DNA of 64,000 bases from Desulfitobacterium metallireducens DSM 15288 (GCF_000231405.2 NZ_CP007032.1:1860001-1924000); one strand, 5' to 3'; shown: positions 35,337-45,111, counted from the first letter of the stretch. The notes: generated from the sequence alone by a model not told the origin. A program made the numbers and translations.

Positions 35337-36032
35337 TTATGTAGTAACCAATTCAGCTATTTTAGCCGCAACATCTGCCATTGATTCTTCAATAGTACTT
35401 AAGCCACTTCGCGAGCCAAGTAACGGACTAACTTCACGTAAATCCTCAAAAGTCGTATTATGTACAATAGGGACAAGCAAATCACGAGCTAGCAAAGCTG
35501 AAAGTTCTTTATCTGCTATTCCTTCTCCCTCAACACGTTTAAGAAATGAAGGCGTAACTAATACAATACCGACACGAGATTTTGCCAACCCTTTATCAAT
35601 TTCACGAAGTAAAGATGAACCTAAAGGAACATCCTTTTCACTAAACCAAATAGTTACACCTTTTGATTCAAGGAGATCGTGTAATTCTTTAGCTGCGCCT
35701 TTACGGTCATCCCAAGCGTGACAAAGAAAAACATCTCGTAAATCTGGTAATTTCGAACGCTTCTCAACATTATCACGCACAGGGGTAAGTGTTCGAATTT
35801 CCGCAGAAGTATATAAAATACTAGAACCAACTAAAGACCAACGTGCTTTCGTCTTAGTTTGTCCGCTAACACTACTACGACTTGTAGAACTGTTTGATGA
35901 TGAAGAATACGGTGAAGAATATGAGGAATAAGAGTTGTAACCTCGATAACTACCTCCACCTCCACATACTGGGCAGCTTGCCCTTCCACTTGCCGTGCGA
36001 TGACCGTAAACTGGTGCTGTACATCTTGCCAT
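35337..36032 (-). CDS. Zinc-ribbon / Ser-Tyr-rich linker / TIR domain protein
   Basis: 231 residues. Residues 1-30 contain C and H pairs (CTAPVYGH, CPVCGGGG) resembling a small zinc ribbon; 31-58 is a low-complexity Ser/Tyr linker; from about 96 to the end is a TIR domain opening with RDVFLCHAWDDR (family DVFISHxxxD), with GVTIWFSEKDVPLGSSL and a likely catalytic Glu in KELSALL. Bacterial TIRs cleave NAD in anti-phage systems. SD AGGGGG. It is 129 bp downstream of a dGTPase gene on the same strand, with a hairpin between them. A defence role is inference. Confidence 0.85.
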   Translation of the reverse strand: MARCTAPVYGHRTASGRASCPVCGGGGSYRGYNSYSSYSSPYSSSSNSSTSRSSVSGQTKTKARWSLVGSSILYTSAEIRTLTPVRDNVEKRSKLPDLRDVFLCHAWDDRKGAAKELHDLLESKGVTIWFSEKDVPLGSSLLREIDKGLAKSRVGIVLVTPSFLKRVEGEGIADKELSALLARDLLVPIVHNTTFEDLREVSPLLGSRSGLSTIEESMADVAAKIAELVTT

Positions 36033-36125
36033 AGTTTTATTCCCCCTATATTTTTTTAAGAAAATTATATCCGTTTGTGTTATTGATAACCCCTAAGTCA
36101 ATTCTTTACATCATGCATCTGTTTG

Positions 36126-36155
36126 AACTTCCCATTATTTACATAATGGGAAGTT
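36126..36155. terminator. Perfect hairpin between the dGTPase and TIR genes
   Basis: AACTTCCCATTAT and ATAATGGGAAGTT, 4-base loop, no clear T tract on the minus strand. Could be an attenuator or operator rather than a terminator. Confidence 0.5.
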
Positions 36156-36160
36156 ATTCT

Positions 36161-37567
36161 CTATACTCGCAATAGATTGATTCCTTCTAACATTTGGTAT
36201 GTCTCCAACGCAAATTCATCTGTCATGCCACTCACATGATCAACAATCAGATGAATTCTCAACCACCATTCATATACCAAAAATTCTTCAGTTACTGTCT
36301 GATCAAGTTTGTCAACAGCGTACCAATATGCTTTTACATATCGTTTACCGAGTCTGTTAAACAATCGCTTTTCAACATCAAAATTGTCCACTTCCTTTTG
36401 CTTCGCGATTTTTTCAAAGATGGAATAAGGTAATTTAAGTATTAGCTCATAATGCCTTAATATTCCAGTTATGACTGCATATCCGGTTAATTCAATACTT
36501 TCGGCTTCAATAGAGGTATACAAAACTTTCTTTGATACTTTCTTTATGGTACTTAAAACACGGCCCATTCCATCATGAGGTATTAACTCTTTAGCGGTTC
36601 CGTTATAGAATTCCTCATGATTATCTATATAATTTTGAATTGCTTCTTGCACAGCTTTTTTGGACCATGGAATGGAGATATCATGATTAAAGTTATCAAT
36701 ATGATCAGGAATTTTGACCGGACAGGTTACTTCACGGTAATCCTGAGTCCAAGATTCTCTAAACTCATTAAGAAAGTCTTGCTCGGTTAGTATTCGTTTT
36801 TCAATACCGTCTGATATATCGCTCAAACAATAAGCTATATCATCTGCAGCCTCCATAATGTATGTTAACGGATATCTGTGATGTAATTCTAAATTAACCT
36901 CGGAGCACATTTTTACCACTAAAGATTTTTCGGTTTGAAAATATCCCGCTTTTTTTAAAATTCCATTATCTCGATCCTCACCTGCCGCTCTGGAATATTT
37001 TAAAGCACAGAGTAAAGTTGCATATGTTAAATTCAAACTAAACTCATCGCGTTCAGTGTGTAGTCTCGTTATTGTACGAAAGCCTTGAGGATTTCCGTCA
37101 AATTCTTCAAAATCACTCATGAGTAGAGAGAATTTAGTGTTCTGAGATATTACTTCTGTAGGTAACTTTGGTAAACTATTTCTTGCCCAGTCCTGAATAG
37201 CTGCCTCACCGAAATGCCCAAATGGAGGATTCCCTATATCATGTATTAAGCAGGCATTTTCAACAATAGCGACTATATAAGGCACAGAACGAATCGAGAT
37301 AATGTTTTTGTTAAATAAGCGTTGAGCAATGCCATTTGATAAAGTTCTTCCCAGATCAGAAACTTCAAGTGAATGAGTCATTCTTGTTCGTACACTTGCA
37401 TTTGGTTCTAAAGAAAAAACTTGAGCCTTTTGCTGAAGTCTCCTAAACGATGAACAATATAGTACACGTGATCTGTCGCTATAAAATTCATCAATTTGAG
37501 CGGATCTTTTTACCGTTGATGAACGCTCTCGGTTAACACTCAATCTATTTTTATAATCATACTTCAT
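36161..37567 (-). CDS. dgt: dGTPase-like deoxynucleoside triphosphate triphosphohydrolase
   Basis: 468 residues. The HD-domain metal ligands are His65 (RTRMTHSLEVSDLGR), His109-Asp110 (CLIHDIGNPPFGHFGE) and a later Asp in AADDIAYCLSDISDGI. The N-terminal YSDRSRVLYCSSFRRLQQK is also diagnostic. The enzyme splits dNTPs to deoxynucleosides and triphosphate; such proteins deplete dNTPs during phage infection or balance pools. SD GAGGGAG. Longer than the smallest Dgt forms and close to E. coli Dgt. Its position beside a TIR gene and a recombinase suggests defence. Confidence 0.93.
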   Translation of the reverse strand: MKYDYKNRLSVNRERSSTVKRSAQIDEFYSDRSRVLYCSSFRRLQQKAQVFSLEPNASVRTRMTHSLEVSDLGRTLSNGIAQRLFNKNIISIRSVPYIVAIVENACLIHDIGNPPFGHFGEAAIQDWARNSLPKLPTEVISQNTKFSLLMSDFEEFDGNPQGFRTITRLHTERDEFSLNLTYATLLCALKYSRAAGEDRDNGILKKAGYFQTEKSLVVKMCSEVNLELHHRYPLTYIMEAADDIAYCLSDISDGIEKRILTEQDFLNEFRESWTQDYREVTCPVKIPDHIDNFNHDISIPWSKKAVQEAIQNYIDNHEEFYNGTAKELIPHDGMGRVLSTIKKVSKKVLYTSIEAESIELTGYAVITGILRHYELILKLPYSIFEKIAKQKEVDNFDVEKRLFNRLGKRYVKAYWYAVDKLDQTVTEEFLVYEWWLRIHLIVDHVSGMTDEFALETYQMLEGINLLRV

Positions 37568-38032
37568 TTCAATACTCCCTCTCGCCTAAAGATATATTAC
37601 TGACCTATCAATTTTTAATAATTTTATAAAAACCAACTGTGCTTCACATTATTGCTAAAAGCCAAGGAAATTTATAATTTAATCACATCAATATTTATTC
37701 TCCTCGAAACTTATCTATAAGCATGTTAACATTATCCTAATGTCGAATACTCGTAAAAATGGTCGATGATAACGCATCGACCAAATGGGCAAACCTACAG
37801 ATGAATGAATAATAATGACTTGTTTAATTACAATTGCCATTTAAATCAGCACCGTACAAAACATACACGAAAGGGAGCACTCTTGCGATCCCCCCGTTTT
37901 TCCAACTTCTGAACTAGACTAGTGCCCTTTCCATCCTACTTCCGCGAATTCTTATAACTCCTGGTTGTTATTGCTAAAATCACTTTATCTCCTGCTAAAT
38001 AGGTCAAGACTATTGGTAAGGAGATGATTACT

Positions 38033-38968
38033 ATGCAATCAAACAAAAGTTGTCCGCTTATCGAGCAGTATCTAGGATATCTTATAGTTATTAGAGGTCG
38101 GTCTGAAAGCACTATAAAAGAATACCGTACAGACTTACTTATGTTCTTTGAGCATGTTCTTAATTCCCGAGGCATTAGCTTAATCAATAGCGACTTCTCA
38201 TTGGTAACCTTGGAATTCATTAAATCGGTATCCGTTAACGAGATGTACGCTTTCATAGCCCATTGTCAAACGAAATTAAAGTCTTCTGCCGGTACAAGGG
38301 CAAGGAAAATAATCGCAATACGACAGTTTTGGAAGTATCTAAAGACAAAAGTTCATCTTATTGATAACAACATTGCCGAAGAGTTGGAAACACCCAAGCT
38401 ACCCAAAAGAATTCCCAAGTATCTTACCTTGGAGGATTCCGTCAGACTGTTGATCCAATGTGAAAAATCGCCGCGCGACCATTGCATTATCACTATATTT
38501 CTTAACTGCGCACTGCGGTTATCCGAATTAGCAAGCCTGGATATAAACCAGATAGATAGTGATGTGCTCAGCGTGATCGGCAAAGGAAACAAGGAACGAA
38601 AAATCTACTTAACCCCTGCCGCCAAGAAGTCGATCAATATATGGTTTCAAATACGAAATAGCCTTGATGTGCAAACCAAAGCTTTGTTTGTTTCACGAAA
38701 CAAACAGCGGTTGACAACCAAGGCTATTCAAAACATTGTTAAAAAAAATGTTATTGCATCAGGGCTTGATCCTCAAACTATCTCGACCCATAAGCTGCGC
38801 CATACGGCCGCGACGTTAATGTATAAGTATGGACGTGTTGATATTCGGTCATTTCAACAAATCCTTGGACACGAGAGCGTGGCCACAACAGAAATTTATA
38901 CCCATATTGATGACCATCAATTGCAGTCTGCTGTGAACTCAAATCCCCTTGCCATGATGTTTAATTAG
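38033..38968 (+). CDS. Tyrosine recombinase (XerC/D-like integrase)
   Basis: 311 residues from ATG 38033 (SD AAGGAG with 9-base spacing). An N-terminal SAM-like core-binding domain (about 5-110) and a catalytic domain with Arg in CALRLSELASL, HKLRHTAATL (His-x-x-Arg), LGHES and the nucleophile Tyr in TTEIYTHI. It could be the integrase of the accessory island or a resident Xer-like enzyme. The 37568-38032 gap upstream has no gene. Confidence 0.92.
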   Translation: MQSNKSCPLIEQYLGYLIVIRGRSESTIKEYRTDLLMFFEHVLNSRGISLINSDFSLVTLEFIKSVSVNEMYAFIAHCQTKLKSSAGTRARKIIAIRQFWKYLKTKVHLIDNNIAEELETPKLPKRIPKYLTLEDSVRLLIQCEKSPRDHCIITIFLNCALRLSELASLDINQIDSDVLSVIGKGNKERKIYLTPAAKKSINIWFQIRNSLDVQTKALFVSRNKQRLTTKAIQNIVKKNVIASGLDPQTISTHKLRHTAATLMYKYGRVDIRSFQQILGHESVATTEIYTHIDDHQLQSAVNSNPLAMMFN

Positions 38969-38985
38969 CTTCTTCAGGATGGCTC

Positions 38986-40530
38986 AAGACGATTTGTAGC
39001 ATTCCTGTAACAAGAAAAAATGAGCTTTGAAAAAAAGATGACCTCACGTTAAGCTTTGAGAGGACACACTGTTGGCCAACAGAATCCAATCAAAAAATAC
39101 CGGAGGTCATCCAGATGAATTTTACACAAAACGAGAAACTAAATCAACTTTCAGAAAGTAGTATTGTCATTGGAGTGGACATCGCAAGCGAACTTCATTA
39201 TGCCAGAGCTTTCGACTGGCGAGGAGTAGAGCTAGGGAAAGTATTCAAGTTTGCAAACACTGCAGAAGGATTCAAAGACTGCTACGCATGGATTGAACGG
39301 CTAAAAAGGCAGACACATAAGGACTCCATAATAGTAGGCGCAGAGCCAACCGGCCATTACTGGTTCAATCTAGCATCATATTTTAAAGAGCAAAGCATTA
39401 AGCTAGTCCTGGTCAATCCATTTCACGTAAAACGTAGTAAAGAACTGGATGACAATCATCCGAGCAAAACGGATGCCAAGGATCCTAAAACAATCGCTAA
39501 GCTGGTGATCGAGGGCAGATTCAATGAGCCTTACATTCCGGAAGGGATCTATGCGGAATTGCGAATAGCTACGGCTTGCAGAATGCGCATACAAAGGATA
39601 TGAATAGCATAAAAATCGCATCCAGCGGTGGCTAAAAATATACTTTCCCGAGCATGAAACGGTGTTTGCTAAATTTGATGCCACAAGTAGCATGCTGGTG
39701 CTGCAAGAAGCCCCTCTACCCAGCGATATTGAAAAACTTGGAGCAGAAGGAATAAACCAAATTTGGAGGGACAACAAACTGAGGGCAGTGGGTATGAAAA
39801 GGGCTAAGAGCCTGTATGAAGCTGCTCAAAAGAGCATTGGTTGCACCGAAGGAGAGTTTTGTTCCCGAATGGAAATCAAGCTATTACTCCAAGACTATCA
39901 TAATAAAACAGCACAATATCAAGCGATCACAGAGGTCATTGATGGTTTGTGCAGTCAAATACCAGAAGTAGCAAAGCTACTTGAAATTAAAGGTGTGGGA
40001 CTGGTTTCAGTAGCTGGTTTTATCTCTGAGGTTGGAGACATTAGACGCTTTAATTCTCCGAAGCAGATTCAAAAACTTGCCGGATTGGCCTTGCGAGAAA
40101 GCAGCTCAGGCAAGCACAAAGGACAGACCACGATCAGCAAACGGGGGCGAGCGCGACTGAGGGCAATTCTATTTCAAGCGGTGATGCCACTAGTCTCTAA
40201 CAACACAGAGTTTGCAGAGATACATAAGTATTACACGACAAGAAACAAGAATCCTCTCAAAAAGAAACAATCGCTAATCGCCTTAAGCTGTAAACTGATT
40301 CGGGTATTCTATGCAATATTAACGAAAGGCATAGACTACGACCCGCAAAAGCTAATTAAAGACATCCATCGTCCCGTTGAGTATTTAGCAGCGTAACAGA
40401 AAGTGCAAATAAGCAGTTCTGTTGGTAGGCGTCACCACAGAATGTACCCAAATCATAGTAATCTAACAAGATAAAAGAGCTGGTAGTCAGTCAACATATT
40501 ATCCATTAGAGCAAAGACTCGGTTTTGTAG
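38986..40530 (+). mobile_element. IS110-family insertion sequence (inactivated); ends tentative
   Basis: Contains the broken IS110 transposase. A direct repeat of about 20-25 bp with the shared core TTTGTAGCATT occurs at 38986-39010 and 40503-40530, flanking the transposase with 100-130 bp of non-coding DNA at each end. IS110 elements carry a bridge RNA in such a non-coding end. True ends are not proven. Confidence 0.55.
39115..40396 (+). pseudogene. IS110-family transposase with two frameshifts
   Basis: N-terminal RuvC-like DEDD part (IVIGVDIASELH, GAEPTGHYW, KTDAKD) and C-terminal transposase_20 part (LLEIKGVGLVSVAGFISEVG, SSGKHKGQTTISKRGRARLR) lie in different frames. Between them, at 39595-39640, the bases still read KDMNSIK and NRIQRWLKIYFPEHE in two frames; one missing A in each of two A runs explains both shifts. 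The protein cannot be made without these repairs. Confidence 0.85.
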
Positions 40531-41141
40531 CATTACTGACACCCAATCATGGATAGGTGGAACGAAGGAATTTAGGGCAGATGTGTTAATCTTGACCCTG
40601 TTAGACATGGGAGGTTTACCACCGTGAGTATAGTGGGTTTACAACGGCCAACATATTAAAAATAGCAGACGTTGGCTTTGCCATACTCAGTTTCTCTGAA
40701 TTATGCATTCTATGCGAATTTTATCCGTGATGAGCTTTTTAGGTAAGTTAGGAATTCTATGAAAACAAGAGAAAATCAAAGTAAATCCCAAGATATTATA
40801 GGGAGGATAATGGGAACAATGTATCGCCAAATGGTTGTTCCGCTACATAAGTACGATGTGCAACCTCGGAAGGAACAATTCTTAACAGTTGTATAATTGA
40901 AGAATCCGAATAATTGGAGAACTATTAAAGGGTCTTGAATAGACATGTCAATCAAAGTTGAACTTAATGATTTCGGGTTAAGCACATGAAAGAAAAATGC
41001 AGATATAATGCACGTTACTAATAATGAAAGAAATTCCAGTAAAATCTAGGCCTTATTGGAGAATTTGAAAGGTTTTTATTCAAATTCGGTTCTATACAAT
41101 CCAATATAAAGGGATTATTATGAGTAGAAGTTGAATAAAGC

Positions 41142-41266
41142 CAGCGCTGAATTCTATGGAAGCGGGGGAACCAAGTCTGGGCTATCAATTAGCCAAATGG
41201 GGTGAATCACTGAATGTGACGGGTTATTCCTTTCAATCCGAATCCGACAGCTAACCTCGTAAGCGT
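41142..41266 (+). ncRNA. c-di-AMP riboswitch (ydaO/yuaA type) upstream of kup
   Basis: CGCTGAATTC, AGCGGGGGAACC, ATGGGGTGAATCACTG, and CGACAGCTAACCTCGTAAGCG at 41245-41265 match the ydaO consensus and share the 3' core with the riboswitch at 20460. The terminal CGCT/AGCG pair closes P1. A terminator hairpin follows (41322), so it likely acts by transcription attenuation on the potassium transporter. Confidence 0.9.
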
Positions 41267-41321
41267 TGAAAGGGGGTTAAAAGCAAACCATACCCTTTGG
41301 TTTGTTATACACTTTGACATT

Positions 41322-41347
41322 AACCCCAAATGGGGTTTTTCTTTTTT
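41322..41347 (+). terminator. Riboswitch expression-platform terminator
   Basis: AACCCCAAATGGGGTT followed by TTTCTTTTTT. A smaller AAACCA/TTGGTTT hairpin (41285-41303) lies between it and the aptamer. The remaining 350 bp to kup contain no gene; 40531-41141 is also without a recognisable gene. Confidence 0.85.
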
Positions 41348-41694
41348 AGGAAGCTAATAGCATGGAATTCATTTTAAAAGTTATAAAAGGAAGAGAATAA
41401 TAAACTTGTGGCTAATCGGGAAAACTTCATGCGCGGACTACTTGAGTAAGACTGCTCAAACGTTGAAGGTCGCTCTGAATGGTTCGCCAATATTTTAAGG
41501 AAGGCATTGCCGGAGTTTAATCTGTCATAGGTAAACCGCACTCTGTATTACCCCCCACACTGTATTTACTAAATACGCTGAAAAAACTCACTTTCAAAAG
41601 TAATACAGCAGCCTAACGGCAACTGCATGAAGATCATTTTGTTTATTCAATAATATCACTGATAAATTGATATGAAGGAATGAAGGACAAAATA

Positions 41695-43701
41695 ATGGAA
41701 AAAGCATTAAATATCTACAAGGAACGGCCATTAACCTTAGCCGGTATGCTCGTAACAATCGGTGTTGTTTATGGTGATATTGGTACATCACCCTTATATG
41801 TTATGCAAGCATTAGTTGAAGGGAATGGTGGATTAAAATCCCTTTCCAATGAGTTTATATACGGTTCCCTTTCCCTTATTTTCTGGACTCTTACCTTACT
41901 TACCACGATTAAGTACGTCCTAATTGCACTCAAAGCAGATAATCATGGAGAAGGTGGCATCCTTGCACTGTATTCATTGATTCGAAAGATGGGTGGCTGG
42001 CTGATTGTTCCAGCTATGATTGGGGGAGCAGCCCTTTTAGCTGACGGTGTTTTAACTCCGGCAGTTACCGTCACAACTGCTGTGGAAGGTTTAAAAGGGA
42101 TTCCGGCCTATGCGAATAGCTTTGGCTCTAGCCAATCCACTGTTATTTTGATTACCATCATTATTCTTTGTGTCCTATTCCTCATACAACGAACGGGAAC
42201 GGAGATCATAGGACGATTATTTGGACCCATTATGATTTTATGGTTTACCATGTTAGGGATTCTAGGTGTTATACATATTTTCGGAAACCTTGATATCTTA
42301 AAATCATTTTCTCCCTACTATGGAGTTAAACTGTTGTTTAGTGACGAAAATAAAGTCGGGTTTGCAATCTTGGGCAGTGTATTCTTGGCTACAACAGGGG
42401 CAGAAGCGTTATATTCGGATCTAGGACATGTAGGACGAAAAAATATTTATGGAACTTGGCCTTTTGTTAAAATTTGCTTGCTGCTCAACTATTTTGGTCA
42501 AGGGGCTTGGTTGTTACAGGTTAAAGATAATCAGGGGCTACAAAATATTATGGACTTTAATCCGTTCTTTGAACTAATGCCCCATAATTTTCGTATCATT
42601 GGTGTTGTCTTTGCTACTTTAGCAGCTATTATTGCTTCCCAAGCCTTAATTTCCGGATCCTTTACCCTTGTCTCAGAGGCCATTAAGTTAGATCTACTGC
42701 CGAGATTAAGAATTAACTATCCAGCGATGTCTAAAGGGCAAATGTACATTCCGATCGTCAATTTCCTCTTAATGATTTCTTGTATCGGAGTGGTCCTATT
42801 CTTTCAAACATCGACACACATGGAATCGGCTTATGGGTTAGCTATTACAATTACGATGCTGATGACCACAATCTTATTGTTCAATTACCTTCTTCAAAAA
42901 AAGGTATCCAGGGTACTCGCACTCCTCATGGTTATCATTTTTGGAGTATTGGAAACTGCTTTTTTCGTCTCAAGTGCCGTAAAGTTCTTTCATGGCGGTT
43001 TTATAACTGTGATTATTGCTTCTCTCATTTTAATTCTGATGTTTTTATGGTTAAAAGCGACACAGCTTGAACAAGTCGTGACGAAAGAAGTTTCACTGGA
43101 AGATTATATTTCTAAGCTTGATAATCTAAGAAAAGATGAACATATTCCAGTATATGCCACGAATTTGGTTTATCTAACCAGCAAATCAAAATCAGGGCAT
43201 ATAGATAATGAAATCATTTATTCGATTTTAGATAAGCGGCCAAAAAGAGCAGAAGTTTATTGGTTTATAAATGTACAGGTAACAGATGAACCAAGGACAA
43301 TGGCCTACACCGTAGAAAACTTTGGAACCGATTATGTTTACAAAATTCAACTGCGCTTAGGATTTAGGGTTGAACAAAAAGTGAGCACGTATCTAAGACA
43401 AGTTGTTACAGATCTAATGGAATCCCACGAACTAAAACAACAACCGCAAATGTATTCTACAAATGTAGTAAATCGTAACGTTGGGGATTTCTGTTTTGTT
43501 TTAGTCCGTGAAGAACTTGCTCATGATACCAACCTTCCTTTATATGAACGATTAATCATGCAATTTAAACTCAGCATAAAGCAAATTACGGTTTCCCCTG
43601 TGAAATGGTTTGGGCTCGAACATACGGATGTTAAAGTTGAACACGTCCCATTGCGTTTAGGAACCACTCGGCCAATCAAACTCAAGCGAGAACTTCTATA
43701 A
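41695..43701 (+). CDS. kup: KUP/HAK/KT-family potassium uptake protein
   Basis: 668 residues from ATG 41695 (SD AAGGA). The N-terminal VYGDIGTSPLYVMQAL and ADGVLTPAVTVTTAVEGL are Kup signatures; about twelve helices to residue 450, then a 220-residue cytoplasmic domain. In Gram-positives Kup (KimA-like) potassium import is shut down by c-di-AMP. Here a c-di-AMP riboswitch lies 430 bp upstream with no gene between, so the same signal probably controls its transcription. Monocistronic. Confidence 0.94.
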   Translation: MEKALNIYKERPLTLAGMLVTIGVVYGDIGTSPLYVMQALVEGNGGLKSLSNEFIYGSLSLIFWTLTLLTTIKYVLIALKADNHGEGGILALYSLIRKMGGWLIVPAMIGGAALLADGVLTPAVTVTTAVEGLKGIPAYANSFGSSQSTVILITIIILCVLFLIQRTGTEIIGRLFGPIMILWFTMLGILGVIHIFGNLDILKSFSPYYGVKLLFSDENKVGFAILGSVFLATTGAEALYSDLGHVGRKNIYGTWPFVKICLLLNYFGQGAWLLQVKDNQGLQNIMDFNPFFELMPHNFRIIGVVFATLAAIIASQALISGSFTLVSEAIKLDLLPRLRINYPAMSKGQMYIPIVNFLLMISCIGVVLFFQTSTHMESAYGLAITITMLMTTILLFNYLLQKKVSRVLALLMVIIFGVLETAFFVSSAVKFFHGGFITVIIASLILILMFLWLKATQLEQVVTKEVSLEDYISKLDNLRKDEHIPVYATNLVYLTSKSKSGHIDNEIIYSILDKRPKRAEVYWFINVQVTDEPRTMAYTVENFGTDYVYKIQLRLGFRVEQKVSTYLRQVVTDLMESHELKQQPQMYSTNVVNRNVGDFCFVLVREELAHDTNLPLYERLIMQFKLSIKQITVSPVKWFGLEHTDVKVEHVPLRLGTTRPIKLKRELL

Positions 43702-43726
43702 AATCAAAGGGTGCTTTGCTTTATGC

Positions 43727-44476
43727 TCAGTTAATAATCTCGCCCTTGTTTTTGGCTAAATTTTCGCGCCATTTGTGTCGCTCGGTCGTTGTCAGTTTCG
43801 TCCACTCTGTTTCTTCACCAATAATTCTTAGAGGTTCTTGTGAGCGATAAGAACGTGTTAAGTTACCCGGAAATTTTTTATCCGTAACATTTGGGTCGTT
43901 TTCAAATTCACCTGTTGGTTCTATTCTATAAACGCGTTCTCTTCCTTCTCCTTTTGCTAATGCTGCTGCAAGTCCTGCGCCATTTGCGTTAGCAGTGAAA
44001 TAAATGTGGTTCATTTTAAGCTCAGGTTTGTAATTTGAATTACCCCCCGCTGTCAGTAAATCACCAACTTGCAATTCTGCCTTTGTTCCATGATAAAATG
44101 GTCCCTTATCAGAAGGCGCACCCTTATAGGAATTTGATAATTCATAATTTCTACTTGCATTATTAGAATCACACAATTCCTCATAACATTTGGCAATGTT
44201 TAAATATAACGTTGAGAATGCACTTTTGACATTTTCATCATTTATATTTAGTGCACACCGTAATGATGTTTCCATCCATTCCAATTTGTCTGTAATACTC
44301 TTTTGTTGACGAGCGAAATGATAAGCTGCAATAAATCTTTCATAGTCGTCTGTTGCTTCGTGCCATGCTTTATTAAACATCGTGGTTGCATCTTCAATGT
44401 TTCCACTATCTTCTAAATTAATCCCCATCATACAGAGTTTAATAACAACATTATTTGGATCAAATTTTATATCCAT
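43727..44476 (-). CDS. arr: TPR-rifampin ADP-ribosyltransferase (Arr) fusion
   Basis: 249 residues. The N-terminal 110 residues are helical repeats resembling TPR (GNIEDATTMFNKAWHEA, LYLNIAKCYEELCDSNNA). From about 123 the Arr domain follows: FYHGTKAELQVGDLLTAGG, HIYFTANANGAGLAAALA, VYRIEPTGEFENDPNVTDKK and PGNLTRSYRSQEPLRI. Arr transfers ADP-ribose from NAD to rifamycins, giving resistance. Stand-alone Arr is about 140 residues, so the N-terminal part is an extra module that may bind partners. Good SD GGGGGG. Natural substrate beyond rifamycins is unknown. Confidence 0.9.
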   Translation of the reverse strand: MDIKFDPNNVVIKLCMMGINLEDSGNIEDATTMFNKAWHEATDDYERFIAAYHFARQQKSITDKLEWMETSLRCALNINDENVKSAFSTLYLNIAKCYEELCDSNNASRNYELSNSYKGAPSDKGPFYHGTKAELQVGDLLTAGGNSNYKPELKMNHIYFTANANGAGLAAALAKGEGRERVYRIEPTGEFENDPNVTDKKFPGNLTRSYRSQEPLRIIGEETEWTKLTTTERHKWRENLAKNKGEIIN

Positions 44477-44497
44477 TTTATTTTCCCCCCTGTAAAG

Positions 44498-44657
44498 TTA
44501 GCTCATCAGATAAGCCATGTTCGTACCATCAATTGCCACCGCTATTGCTAACGGATTGTTTTTGGTCAATTCTACCCTGGGTTTACCATTGAGATAAAGT
44601 TGAACCATTTGATTTTTTAAATTCGTCTGTAAATGATCTTCGTTCCCGCTTGATCAT
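44498..44657 (-). pseudogene. IS3-type OrfA remnant
   Basis: ATG 44657 (SD GAGGAG) begins MIKRERRSFTDEFKK, the typical start of IS3 OrfA, and one frame over QMVQLYLNGKPRVELTKNN continues, so a one-base insertion has broken it. The last part (NPLAIAVAIDGTNMAYLMS) is not typical OrfA and may come from a fusion or deletion. Confidence 0.65.
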
Positions 44658-44817
44658 AGCAATCTCCTCGTCTTTCAATATTGGTTTTAAGTTTACTAGG
44701 CCTCAAGAGAACTGTCCATTTAAGTGTAACCTATCCACATCGAGAAATTCAAACAGTTAAGGTCAATAGCTAAAATAGGGTTATAGAAATATTAGTGATT
44801 GGAGAAAAAAGGAGGAA

Positions 44818-44943
44818 ACTTGCCATAAGCTTTGCGGCGGTGTATCCGTTGGCGATACTGATTTGACAGACTACATTCGGGAACATATACCAGTCGATAA
44901 CCTGTTAGTTTTCGGGGGTGGCCGTGAAGAAGTTGATGAATAA
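44818..44943 (+). other. Unassigned coding-like fragment
   Basis: The plus strand is open for 41 codons, with KLCGGVSVGDTDLTDYIREH and PVDNLLVFGGGREEVDE-stop; there is a GGAGG just before but no start codon in frame. It reads like the tail of a real protein I cannot identify. Confidence 0.3.
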
Positions 44944-44996
44944 CGTGATAACAAACGCGGAGAAATAAGTCAAATTATCCTTCGTTTTTAGCAGAA

Positions 44997-45035
44997 AATC
45001 AGTCACGACTTGGCAAATCCAGATCGTGACTGATT
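44997..45035. terminator. Hairpin AATCAGTCACGA / TCGTGACTGATT
   Basis: A perfect 12-bp stem with a 15-base loop. T run on the minus strand; second stop signal behind the CDGSH gene. Confidence 0.65.
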
Positions 45036-45062
45036 CATTTCCGGAAGGCACTTTATGCATAA

Positions 45063-45096
45063 AAATTGTACTCCAATGAAATTCGGAGTACAATTT
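45063..45096 (-). terminator. Terminator of the CDGSH gene
   Basis: AAATTGTACTCC / GGAGTACAATTT perfect stem, followed on the minus strand by TTTATG. Confidence 0.7.
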
Positions 45097-45111
45097 GCAA
45101 GTTTATATTTA

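Noticed and set aside
35266-35721. 151-codon plus-strand ORF
   Set aside because: Antisense shadow of the TIR gene, which has clear motifs and an SD.
40776-40985. 69-codon minus-strand ORF in the IS110-kup gap
   Set aside because: No SD, no similarity, non-coding composition.
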